From Gaiellasilicea sp037720595 (GTDB lineage: Bacteria; Actinomycetota; Thermoleophilia; Gaiellales; Gaiellaceae), in contig JBBJLW010000002.1 of assembly GCA_037720595.1 (NCBI GenBank), positions 1 through 64,000 on the forward strand: 64,000 bases of DNA, given 5' to 3'. The position numbers and the translations under genes are program-made. Positions within the stretch are counted from its first letter, which is position 1; every line of letters begins with the position of its first letter. Below, in pieces: positions 50,446 to 58,604 of this stretch. The notes beneath the pieces are model-generated. The model was not told the DNA's origin. It was given only the letters and a program-made list of their open reading frames with translations, and did no database searches.

Positions 50446-52584
50446 CCCAGGGCAAATTAGCTCAGCCCGCCTGGTTGCAGATTCTGGCGGGCGAGGAGCT
50501 CGCCTATCTCAGCACCGAACCCGCACGGGCGGGCAGCTCCGAGTCGTTCCCGGATGATCTCGATCCGCGCGTCGCCTCCGCGCTCGTCGCGCTCGGGATC
50601 ACGTCGCTCTGGCGGCACCAGGCGGAAGCGTGGGAGGCGGCTCGAGCGGGCGGGAACCTGATCGTCACGACCGGCACCGCGAGCGGCAAGAGCCTCGCCT
50701 TCAACCTCCCTGTCCTCGACCTGCTGGCGCGGGAGCCGAAGAGTCGCGCGCTCTACCTCTATCCCACGAAGGCGCTCGCGCAGGATCAGGCCAGGGCGCT
50801 CCAAGCATTCGAGCTGAAAGGCGTGAAGCCGGCGATCTACGACGGCGACACCGAGACCGAGAAGCGCTGGCAGATCCGCAAGTGGGCGAACATCCTGCTG
50901 ACGAACCCGGACATGCTCCACGTCGGGATCCTTCCGCGGCACGACCGCTGGGGAGACGTGCTTTCGAACCTTCGCTTCGTGGTCGTCGACGAGGCCCATG
51001 TCTATCGCGGCGTCTTCGGCTCGCACGTCGCGAACGTGCTGCGACGGCTGCGACGCCTGGCGCGCGCTTACGGTGCCGAGCCACAGTTCGTGCTCGCCTC
51101 GGCGACGATCGCCAACCCGGGTGAGCTGGCTGCCTCGCTGCTCGGGGAGCCGACCACGGTGATCGAGGGGGATGCGGCGCCGAGGGCGGAGCGGACGATC
51201 GCGCTCTGGAACCCGCTCCTAACGGATCCGGAGCTCGGGTTGCGGGCGAGCTCGCTGGGCGAGGCCTCTCGCCTCCTCGCCGGCTTCACGCAGCGCGGCC
51301 TACGGACGATCTGCTTCGCGAAGAGCCGCAAGGCCGTCGAGCTGATCCATCGCTTCACAGTCGAGCGCGTGGACGGCGCCACGGCCCAGCGGCTCGCGCC
51401 ATACCGCGCCGGCTATACATCCGCGCAGCGACGCGAGATCGAAGGTCGCCTGATGGCCGGCGAGCTGCTCGGGGTCACCGCGACCGACGCGCTCGAGCTC
51501 GGGATCGACATCGGCGCACTCGACTGCGCGGTTTCGGTCGTTCTTCATGCGCGATCCCGAGGCGCTCCTCTCCCGCACCATCGAGGCCGCGATCCTCGAC
51601 CACGCGAACCCGCGCGTACTGGACGGACACGTCCTCTCGGCCGCCTTCGAGGGCCCGATCGACGAGGCCGACGCGCAGACACTCGGACCGGAGGCGCTCG
51701 AACGCGCGGCCCTCCTGCCCGAGCTCAAGCACACGGCCGCGGGCTGGATCTGGGCGGGCACGGATTATCCCGCCGCTCGGGTCGGGCTCCGGTCCGGCGA
51801 GCCGGAGTCGTTCACCGTGGTCGACCGCGAGACGGGCTCGGTGCTAGGACTCGTCGAGCGCTCGCGCGCCTACTCGACCGTGCACGAGGGGGCCGTCTAC
51901 CTCCACCTCGGCGAGCAACACCTCGTCCGCGAGCTCGACCTGGAAGCACGTACTGCGCTCGTCACCTCGGCCTCGGTCGATTGGTACACGCAGGCGAAGA
52001 AGGAGACGCAGACCGCGATCGTCGAGCCGCTTCGGGTCGAGCGACGCCTCGGCCTCGACCTCCACTTCGGCCGGGTTTCCGTGAGCGAGCAGGTCGTCGC
52101 CTACCAGCGCACGTCGATCAGCGGAGGTGACACGCTCGAGACGGTGCCGCTCGAGCTGCCGGAGACGAGCTTCGAGACGGAGGCGATCTGGTTCGCACCG
52201 ACTCCCGCGCAGCTCGAGGGGTTGGAGGAGATGCCGAAGCTCCTCTCCTCCCTGCACGCCGCCGAGCACTCGCTGATCGCGCTCCTGCCGCTCTGGGCGA
52301 TGTGCGACCGCTGGGACATCGGCGGGCTCTCGACGAACATCCACTTCCAGACCGGGCTACCGACGATCTTCGTCTACGACGGCCACGCGGGCGGGGTCGG
52401 GATCACCGAGCGCGGCTTCGAGCGCTTCGAGGGCTGGGTCGAGGACACGGCCCGGATGCTCGCCGGCTGCCCGTGCTCCGCCGGCTGCCCGAGCTGCGTC
52501 CAGAGTCCCAAATGCGGCAACCTGAACGAGTTCCTCGACAAGGCCGGAGCGCTCTTGCTGCTGACACGGATGCTCGGAAACTGA
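50433..52584 (+). pseudogene. DEAD/DEAH helicase with DUF1998 domain, split by a deletion removing motif VI
   Basis: The likely TTG start at 50433 opens a frame with TTGTASGKSLAFNLPVLDLL (motif I), VVDEAHVYRGVFGSHVANVL (motif II), ASATIANP (motif III) and GVTATDALELGIDIGALDCA (motif V). At about 51540 the frame is lost. The next frame begins FFMRDPEALLSRTIEAAILD and runs to 52584 with the zinc-binding tail CPCSAGCPSCVQSPKCGN. In intact relatives about 38 residues, including the QQWGRAGRRGRG motif VI, join these parts; here they are absent. The frame change fits a loss whose length leaves remainder 2 on division by 3. Without motif VI the helicase should be dead even if both halves are made. 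Confidence 0.8.
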
Positions 52585-52616
52585 CACAGACTCGACACGG
52601 AGACGACGCAACTTCG

Positions 52617-52662
52617 TGACGAAATCCTCGATAACGTTTCGTCAGGGGCACCCGCTGCCCCT
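52617..52662. repeat. Two adjacent perfect inverted repeats
   Basis: TGACGAAA-N12-TTTCGTCA (52617-52644) is followed at once by AGGGGCA-N5-TGCCCCT (52644-52662, sharing one base). The gap lies between the convergent ends of the helicase remnant and the small membrane gene. They could be a bidirectional terminator without a U tract or a protein-binding site. Confidence 0.45.
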
Positions 52663-52684
52663 GGGGGCACGTACGGGCAGGTCG

Positions 52685-52825
52685 CTAGCCGAGCAGGTGA
52701 ATGCAGCCGTTGACGGCGAGCGTCAGGAAGAGCGAGATGCCGATCGAAACGGCGAGGCAGCCCGGCGAGCAGCCGTAGACCTTGACCCGAGCACCCTTGT
52801 ACTCCTTCGGGGAGAAGAGACCCAC
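52685..52825 (-). CDS. Small single-span membrane protein
   Basis: A 46-residue gene begins at GTG 52825 preceded by GGAGAAGAAGG. The product is VGLFSPKEYKGARVKVYGCS at the N-terminus, then PGCLAVSIGISLFLTLAVNG, a single membrane helix, ending CIHLLG. Three cysteines flank or lie in the helix. No family is recognised. It is divergent from the DGPF pair at 52903 and shares their promoter region. Apart from this gene and the inverted repeats the 318-bp gap is empty. Confidence 0.6.
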   Translation of the reverse strand: MGLFSPKEYKGARVKVYGCSPGCLAVSIGISLFLTLAVNGCIHLLG

Positions 52826-52902
52826 GGCGCCTTCTTCTCCAACTGTCGATTCCGCGACACCTCATTCGTCTCCATGATGAAATCGACCGCAAAGGAGGCT
52901 CG

Positions 52903-53271
52903 ATGCAGTATCTGGCGATGATCTACGGCGATGCCGGCCGGTGGGAGGCTCTCTCCGACGAGGAGCGAACCGCAACCTACGCCCGCTACACCGCCTTCGC
53001 CGAGGAGGCCGGCGCAGCGGGAGTGCTGGTCGACGGCGCCGAGCTCAAGGCGACGGCGAGCGCCACCACGGTTCGCGTCCGGGACGGGGAGACGCTCGTC
53101 ACCGACGGCCCCTTCGTGGAGGCGAAGGAGGCGCTCGGCGGCTATTTCCTGCTCGAGCGCGCCTCGATCGACGACGCCGTCGACTGGGCCGCCCGCATTC
53201 CCGGCGCGGACCACGGCGCAATCGAAGTCCGGCCCTGCTACGTCGACGAATCCGAGGAGGCCGTGACATGA
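52903..53271 (+). CDS. YCII/DGPF-domain protein
   Basis: The ATG at 52903 follows AAAGGAGG; the product is 122 residues. MQYLAMIYGDAGRWEALSDE, VRVRDGETLVTDGPFVEAKE and ALGGYFLLERASIDDAVDWA are the YCII-related DGPF pattern. Such proteins commonly sit beside ECF42 sigma genes, as here, and are thought to have a ferredoxin-like fold with a conserved Asp. Their role is not known. The stop overlaps the second DGPF gene by ATGA. Confidence 0.92.
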   Translation: MQYLAMIYGDAGRWEALSDEERTATYARYTAFAEEAGAAGVLVDGAELKATASATTVRVRDGETLVTDGPFVEAKEALGGYFLLERASIDDAVDWAARIPGADHGAIEVRPCYVDESEEAVT

Positions 53272-53636
53272 AGTACGCGCTGCTACTTACAAACAGCGAG
53301 GAGGATCGCGAGCGCTGGGCCACGATGCCCGAGGAGGAGGCGCGGGCCGCCCGCGCCGCCGAGGTGCCGAAGTGGAACGCGCTCTTCGGCGAGCTCGGGG
53401 CAAGCGGGAAGCTCCTCTCCGGGAGCGAGCTCGACGATCCAGGAACCGCCAAGACGGTGCGGGTGCGAAACGGTGAGCGCGGCGTCACGGACGGGCCGTT
53501 CGCCGAGACGAAGGAGCAGATCGGGGGCCTGATGGTGATCGAGGCCGACGATCTCGACGAGGCGATCTGGATCGCCGCGAAGGTTCCGGTCGTCGAGCGA
53601 GCCTCGGTGGAGATCCGCCCAGTCGTCGAAGGGTGA
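53268..53636 (+). CDS. Second YCII/DGPF-domain protein
   Basis: The 122-residue protein starts at ATG 53268 over the stop of the first copy. MKYALLLTNSEEDRERWATM, VRVRNGERGVTDGPFAETKE and QIGGLMVIEADDLDEAIWIA show the same DGPF fold with clear divergence, so this is an old tandem pair and not a recent duplication. It is followed 10 bp later by the degraded sigma factor gene. Confidence 0.92.
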   Translation: MKYALLLTNSEEDRERWATMPEEEARAARAAEVPKWNALFGELGASGKLLSGSELDDPGTAKTVRVRNGERGVTDGPFAETKEQIGGLMVIEADDLDEAIWIAAKVPVVERASVEIRPVVEG

Positions 53637-53646
53637 CTGGCGTCAG

Positions 53647-54381
53647 TTGATCGAGGCGGTCTTCCGCGAGGAGTGGGGTCGTGCCGTCTCCATCCTCACC
53701 CGCGACCTCGGCGACCTCTCCTTCGCCGAGGACGCGGTGCAGAATGCGTTCGCGATCGCGCTGGAGCGGGATCAGGTCTTCGCACGGAAAGCAGAGCTGC
53801 TGGCGCGGCTGGAGTCGCTACCCGCCGAGGAGGACGACGTGAGCTCGATTCCCGACGATCGTCTCGCGCTCGTCTTCACCTGCTGCCACCCGCGCTCGCC
53901 GCCGAGGCAATCGTCCTGCTCGCAGAGCAGGATCGTGCCCGCTGGAACGCCGAGCGGATCGCGGAGGGAGTTCGCGTGCTCGAACGGGCGATGTCGCTCC
54001 GCAACCCCGGCCCAACCAGCTCCAGGCCGCGATCGGGGCGTTCCACGTCGCGGCTCGCCGGCCCGAGGAGACGGACTGGGAGCAGATCGCCGGGCTCTAC
54101 AAGGCGCTGACGCGAAGCGATGCCTCACCGAACGTCGCGTTGAACCGCACCGTCGCCGTCGCAATGGCCGAGGGTCCCGAGCGGGGCTTGGAGCTGATCG
54201 ACGCGATCGAGCTCCCGGCTACCACCTCCCGCCCGCGACCCGCGCCGATCTCTTTCGCCGCCTCGACCGCCGGGAGGAAGCAGCCTCCGCCTATGCCGAA
54301 GCGCTCGCGCTCGAGATGAACACCGCCGACCGCGCTTTCCTGGAAAGACGCCTCGCCGAGGTGGTAGTTTCGGCTGCATGA
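53647..54381 (+). pseudogene. ECF42-type sigma factor gene with several deletions
   Basis: The gene begins as an ECF sigma (TTG 53647; IEAVFREEWGRAVSILTRDL, DLSFAEDAVQNAFAIALER) but has several defects. About 26 residues are missing before DQVFARKAELLARLESLPAE. A 1-nt loss after LVFTCCHP moves the next part (ALAAEA) to another frame, and ALAAEA joins directly to IVLLAEQDRARWNAERIAEG, with roughly 170 residues gone, including sigma region 4. Single-base losses occur again before NQLQAAIGAFHVAARRPEET and before GYHLPPATRADLFRR. The final ERRLAEVVVSAA is back in the first frame. The whole stays open by chance but cannot be a working sigma factor. Confidence 0.8.
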
Positions 54382-55328
54382 TTCGAGAGCGCCTTCCCCA
54401 GCTCGACGGCGGCGTCTTCCTCACCGACGGCGGCATCGAGACGACACTGATCTTCCACCACGACCTCGAATTACCGGCCTTCGCAGCCTTCAGCCTGCTC
54501 GAGGACGACGAGGGCACCGACGAGCTCCGTCGCTACTACGCACCCTACGCCCTTCTCGCCCGAGAGCACGGCGTCGGCCTCGTTCTCGAGAGCCCGACGT
54601 GGCGCGCGAATCCGGACTGGGCTCGCGAGCTCGGCTACTCGCTCGAGCGGCTCGACGAGCTCAACCGGAAGGCGGTCGCGCTGATGGAGGAGCTGCGTGC
54701 CGAGTACGCGGGCGAGCAGCCGATCGTGATCTCGGGCTGCGTCGGCCCGCAGGGCGATGGCTACGCCCCCGACTCGATGCTGACGCCGGACGCGGCAGAG
54801 GGCTACCACGCGGTCCAGATCGGGACATTCGCCGACACGGCGGCGGACATGGTTACGGCGATCACCATGACCTACGTCGAGGAAGCGATCGGCGTCGCCC
54901 GCGCCGCTGCGGCGGTCGGACTCCCGAGCGCGATCTCGTTCACCCTCGAGACCGACGGCCGCCTCCCGAGCGGCCAGGCGCTCGGCGAAGCGATCCAGCA
55001 GGTCGACGACGCGACCGGCAGGACTCCCGCTTACTACATGATCAACTGCGCCCATCCGACGCACTTCGAGCACGTGCTCGATCCGGGAGCGGCATGGAGC
55101 GAGCGGATTCACGGTCTGCGCACGAACGCCTCAACCAAGAGCCACGCCGAGTTGGACGAGGCCGAGGAGCTCGACGAGGGCGATCCCGCCGACCTGGCGG
55201 CGCGACACGGGGCGCTGAGGTCGCGCCTGCCGCGCGTGAACGTCCTCGGCGGTTGCTGTGGGACCGATCATCGCCACGTCGGCGCGATCTGCGACGCCTG
55301 GCTCGCCGAAGCCTCCAATAGGATTTAG
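54378..55328 (+). CDS. Homocysteine S-methyltransferase family protein
   Basis: The 316-residue protein starts at ATG 54378 overlapping the sigma remnant stop. DGGVFLTDGGIETTLIFHHD and VISGCVGPQGDGY are the usual beginning of the TIM barrel. The zinc ligands are Cys224 (YMINCAHP) and Cys293/Cys294 (LGGCCGTDHRH). It would transfer a methyl group from S-methylmethionine, betaine or a similar donor to homocysteine; the donor is not predictable. Confidence 0.92.
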   Translation: MIRERLPQLDGGVFLTDGGIETTLIFHHDLELPAFAAFSLLEDDEGTDELRRYYAPYALLAREHGVGLVLESPTWRANPDWARELGYSLERLDELNRKAVALMEELRAEYAGEQPIVISGCVGPQGDGYAPDSMLTPDAAEGYHAVQIGTFADTAADMVTAITMTYVEEAIGVARAAAAVGLPSAISFTLETDGRLPSGQALGEAIQQVDDATGRTPAYYMINCAHPTHFEHVLDPGAAWSERIHGLRTNASTKSHAELDEAEELDEGDPADLAARHGALRSRLPRVNVLGGCCGTDHRHVGAICDAWLAEASNRI

Positions 55329-55339
55329 ACGATCGCCCC

Positions 55340-55744
55340 ATGCGAGTCTCGGCAAAGGTCGACTACGCACTCCGGGCGATGGCGGAGCTCGCGGCCGCAC
55401 CGCCGGGACCGGTCAAGGGCGAGCGGCTCGCGAACGCGCAGCAGATCCCGCTCAACTTCCTCGAGAACATCCTGCTCGAGCTGCGCCGCAGCGGAATCGT
55501 CGCGAGCCAGCGCGGCGCCGAGGGCGGTTACTGGCTCGCGAAGCCGGCCGCCGAAGTGACGGTCGCGGACGTGATCCGCGCGGTCGAGGGGCCGATCGCA
55601 ACTGTGCGGGGGGCAAGGCCGGAGGATGTCGCCTACACCGGCGCAGCGAGCGCCCTGCGCGAGATCTGGATCGAGCTGCGCACGAGCATGCGTGACGTGC
55701 TCGAGACGACGACGCTCGCCGATCTCGTGGAAAGATCCACGTGA
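55340..55744 (+). CDS. Rrf2-family transcriptional regulator without cluster cysteines
   Basis: The 134-residue protein begins MRVSAKVDYALRAMAELAAA, the Rrf2 winged-helix start, with IPLNFLENILLELRRSGIVA and SQRGAEGGYWLAKPAAEVTV following. There is no cysteine in the whole protein, so an IscR/NsrR-type iron-sulfur cluster is ruled out. It may act more like CymR, which senses through a partner protein. The neighbouring homocysteine methyltransferase gene is a possible target. It overlaps the VOC gene by GTGA. Confidence 0.9.
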   Translation: MRVSAKVDYALRAMAELAAAPPGPVKGERLANAQQIPLNFLENILLELRRSGIVASQRGAEGGYWLAKPAAEVTVADVIRAVEGPIATVRGARPEDVAYTGAASALREIWIELRTSMRDVLETTTLADLVERST

Positions 55745-56160
55745 TGGAACAGCGCGTCTCCTTGATCACGCTCGGCGTCGCCGACCTCGACCGCGCCCGC
55801 GCCTTCTACGAGGCTCTCGGCTGGCGCACCAACTCGGATCCTGAGCAGGGGATCTTCTTCTTCCAGGCGGGCGGGATGATCGTCGGGCTGTGGGATCGCG
55901 CCGCGCTCGCGCAGGACAGCGTCGCCGAGGACAGGGGCGGCTGGGCCGGGATCACGCTCGCCCACAACGTCCGCTCGCCCGTCGAGGTCGATGCCGTCCT
56001 CGCCGAGGCGGAGGCAGCCGGCGCCGAGCTCAAGCGCCCCGGCGCACCGACCGACTGGGGCGGTTACTCGGGCGTCTTCGCCGATCCGGACGGCCACACC
56101 TGGGAGATCGCGCACAACCCTGGCTGGCAGCTCGCCGACGACGGCGCGATCAGGCTCTAG
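55741..56160 (+). CDS. VOC-family (glyoxalase/bleomycin-resistance-like) protein
   Basis: The start is GTG 55741 over the Rrf2 stop, or ATG 55744 one codon later; the product is about 139 residues. VSLITLGVADLDRARAFYEA, GWRTNSDPEQGIFFFQAGGM and GVFADPDGHTWEIAHNP give the paired beta-alpha-beta units and candidate metal ligands (Glu in the last strand). The reaction is unknown. It converges with the LigD gene 40 bp away. Confidence 0.9.
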   Translation: MMEQRVSLITLGVADLDRARAFYEALGWRTNSDPEQGIFFFQAGGMIVGLWDRAALAQDSVAEDRGGWAGITLAHNVRSPVEVDAVLAEAEAAGAELKRPGAPTDWGGYSGVFADPDGHTWEIAHNPGWQLADDGAIRL

Positions 56161-56200
56161 CGAAGTCGCGTTCGCACCGATGGCCGACGGCTTTTGGGCG

Positions 56201-58534
56201 CTAGCGGAGCGTCTTCAGCGCGGCGCCGAGAGACTGCCTGGTCGTCAGCACGCCCTCGAAGAGATCGCCGTCTCGGGCGACCCGCTCGAGCACCGCGTCC
56301 ATCGTGAAGGCCGCGGGATCGAGCGACGCGTTCACCTCCGCCCAGCGCAGCGGGGTCGACACCGGCGCACCCGGCTTCGGCCTAACGGAGTAGACCGAGG
56401 CGATCGTCTTGCCCTCGCCGTTCTGGTTCGAGTCGATCAGGACGCCCCTCCGCTTCGCCTTCGACCACTGCGTCGTCGCGAGCCGCGGGTGCGCTCGGGC
56501 GATCGCGCCCGCCACGATCTCCGAGAACTCGCGGGTCTCCTCGTAGGTGTGCCGCCGCTCGAGGGGAACGAGGATGTGGATTCCCTCCGAGCCGCTCGTC
56601 TTCGGAAACGAGACGAGCCCGACAAGCTCGAGCACCTGCTTGACGAGCAACGCAACCTCGATCGTCTCTGCGAACCCCACGTCGGGCGAGGGATCGAGGT
56701 CGAACAGCACCCAGTCGGGCCGCGAGGGCTTGTCCACACGCGAATACCACGTATTCAGGTCGATGCAGCCCATGTTCACGACCCAGAGGAGCGCCAGCTC
56801 GTCGTTCACGAGCGCGAAGTCGATCTCACGCCTCGTCCGCGGTGAATCACGCGTCGAGACCTCGAAGTGCCTGGTCGGGATCCAATCGGGCATGTGGCTC
56901 GGGGCGTCTTTCTGGAAGAAGAACTTGCCGAACGCGCCGTCCGGATAGCGCTTCATCGTGAAAGGTCGGTCCCGGAGGTGCGGCACGAGCACGGGTGCGA
57001 TGTCGCGGTAGTAGGTGAGGAGATCGCCCTTCGTGATTCCCTCCTCCGGCCAGAACGGCTTGTCGAGGTTCGAGAGCTTCAGGACGCGCTTGCCGCGGCT
57101 CACCTCCGAGCCGATCGGCTCGTGCTCGCGCCGGACCTGCTCGGGCCGCTTGTCCTCGCGGAGTCCCTGATATGACGGCGCGCGGAGTCGTTCGTCGTGC
57201 GTCCACTCGACGAACTCGACCTCGCAGACGAGCTCCGGCTCCACCCAGACGATGTCCGACTTCCGCACTTTCGCCAGCTTCGGCGCCTGTTCGAACGGTG
57301 TCGTCGACCGCTCGAGCGGTTCTAGCAGGGCAACCAGCCGCTCGATCTCGGCATCGTCGAAGCCGGTGCCGACGTTGCCCGCATACCGCAGCGCCCCTCC
57401 CTCGGAGACAGCCAGGATCAGCGCCCCGAAACGGCCGGTGCGTCGCCCCTGCCCCTTCGTGTACCCGGCGATCACGAATTCCTGACGGTGATGGGTCTTG
57501 ATCTTCAGCCAAGCGCGTGAGCGCCTGCCCGGTTCGTATGGCGACTCCGCGCGCTTGGCGACGATCCCTTCGAACCGCTGCTCCTGCGCAGCGCCGAAGA
57601 GGGCCTCGCCGTCGTCGAAGGTCTCCGAGAGCTGCACCCCGCCCCGCCGGGGATCGACGACCTCCGCGAGCCGGCCGCGCCGCTCCACGAGCGGGAGGCC
57701 GACGAGCGATTCGCCCTCCACCTCGAGCAGGTCGAACGCGACGTAGAGGTAGACCGTGCCCTCCTTCCCCTGCTGCATCGCCGAGAAGGTCGCGCGACCG
57801 TCCGCGCCGACGGCGACCACCTCGCCGTCGAGGACGCAGTCGGGGGTCCGCAGGCTGCGCTCGAGCGCGCTGACGACGCTCGGGAATCGTTCGCCGAGCG
57901 GATTGCCATTGCGACTCCGCAGTTCGATCTCGCCGCCGCGCATCGTCGCGATCGCCCGGTAGCCGTCCCACTTGACCTCGAAGAGCCAGCCGGCGCCGCC
58001 CGGAACCTCACTCGCGAGCGTGGCAAGCATCGGCTTGTACTCGCGCCGTTTCACCCTCGCCGCGGGCTCCTTCTTCTTGACGAGTAGCCAGTTCTTCGGA
58101 TCGCCGCCCAGCTTCGCGGGCACGAGCGTCCAGAGCCCTTCCAGTCGCTCGCCGCGCAAGTGGACGGTCAGACCGCCGTCGCGCTTCTCCTCCACGAGCT
58201 CGTAGGTGCCGCGATCCCAGATCTCGACCGTGCCGGCGCCGTAATTCCCCTTCGGGATCTCGCCCTCGAAGCTCGCGTAGTCGAGCGGATGATCCTCGAC
58301 GTGCACCGCGAGGTGCTGCGTGCCGGGCTCGAGCGGAACGCCCTTGGGGACGGCCCAGCTCGCGAGCGCTCCCTCGCGCTCGAGCCGGAAGTCGTAGTGA
58401 AGCCGGGTCGCGTCGTGACGCTGAACGACGAAGAGCGGGGCGCTCCGCTCCCCCGGATTGGAATCCCCTCGCGCGAACGGCTCGGGTGTCGTCGCCGGAT
58501 TGCGCTTGCGCCGGTAATCGCGGAGCGGCGGCAC
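56201..58534 (-). CDS. ligD: LigD, multifunctional NHEJ ligase (phosphoesterase-ligase-polymerase order)
   Basis: The 777-residue protein starts at GTG 58534. Domain order: 3'-phosphoesterase at about 20-165 (FVVQRHDATRLHYDFRLERE, WAVPKGVPLEPGTQHLAVHV), ATP-dependent ligase at about 165-470 (nucleotidyl lysine Lys188 in FEVKWDGYRAI, then CVLDGEVVAVG, FEGIVAKRAESPYEPGRRSR and WLKIKTHH), and AEP polymerase at about 480-777 (VLKLSNLDKPFWPEEGITKG, LLTYYRDIAPVLVPHL, and the catalytic DLDPS). Mycobacterial LigD has the polymerase first, whereas this order is that of Pseudomonas. No Ku gene is in the window. Confidence 0.94.
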   Translation of the reverse strand: MPPLRDYRRKRNPATTPEPFARGDSNPGERSAPLFVVQRHDATRLHYDFRLEREGALASWAVPKGVPLEPGTQHLAVHVEDHPLDYASFEGEIPKGNYGAGTVEIWDRGTYELVEEKRDGGLTVHLRGERLEGLWTLVPAKLGGDPKNWLLVKKKEPAARVKRREYKPMLATLASEVPGGAGWLFEVKWDGYRAIATMRGGEIELRSRNGNPLGERFPSVVSALERSLRTPDCVLDGEVVAVGADGRATFSAMQQGKEGTVYLYVAFDLLEVEGESLVGLPLVERRGRLAEVVDPRRGGVQLSETFDDGEALFGAAQEQRFEGIVAKRAESPYEPGRRSRAWLKIKTHHRQEFVIAGYTKGQGRRTGRFGALILAVSEGGALRYAGNVGTGFDDAEIERLVALLEPLERSTTPFEQAPKLAKVRKSDIVWVEPELVCEVEFVEWTHDERLRAPSYQGLREDKRPEQVRREHEPIGSEVSRGKRVLKLSNLDKPFWPEEGITKGDLLTYYRDIAPVLVPHLRDRPFTMKRYPDGAFGKFFFQKDAPSHMPDWIPTRHFEVSTRDSPRTRREIDFALVNDELALLWVVNMGCIDLNTWYSRVDKPSRPDWVLFDLDPSPDVGFAETIEVALLVKQVLELVGLVSFPKTSGSEGIHILVPLERRHTYEETREFSEIVAGAIARAHPRLATTQWSKAKRRGVLIDSNQNGEGKTIASVYSVRPKPGAPVSTPLRWAEVNASLDPAAFTMDAVLERVARDGDLFEGVLTTRQSLGAALKTLR

Positions 58535-58539
58535 TGGCT

Positions 58540-58555
58540 ACCCCACGCGTGGGGT
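58540..58555. promoter_or_regulatory. Perfect 16-bp palindrome just upstream of ligD
   Basis: ACCCCACG-CGTGGGGT lies 6-21 nt upstream of the GTG start of ligD, covering the ribosome-binding region. As DNA it could be an operator; as RNA it would fold into a hairpin that could block translation. No similar site was noticed elsewhere in the window. Confidence 0.4.
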
Positions 58556-58604
58556 CAGTCGGGCCAGGGGAAAAGCCTGTGGAAGATGTGGATAGCCGGA
58601 TAAT

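Noticed and set aside
58587..58595. DnaA box or origin near ligD
   Set aside because: TGTGGATAG has one mismatch to the consensus and stands alone; no dnaA, dnaN or box cluster is present.
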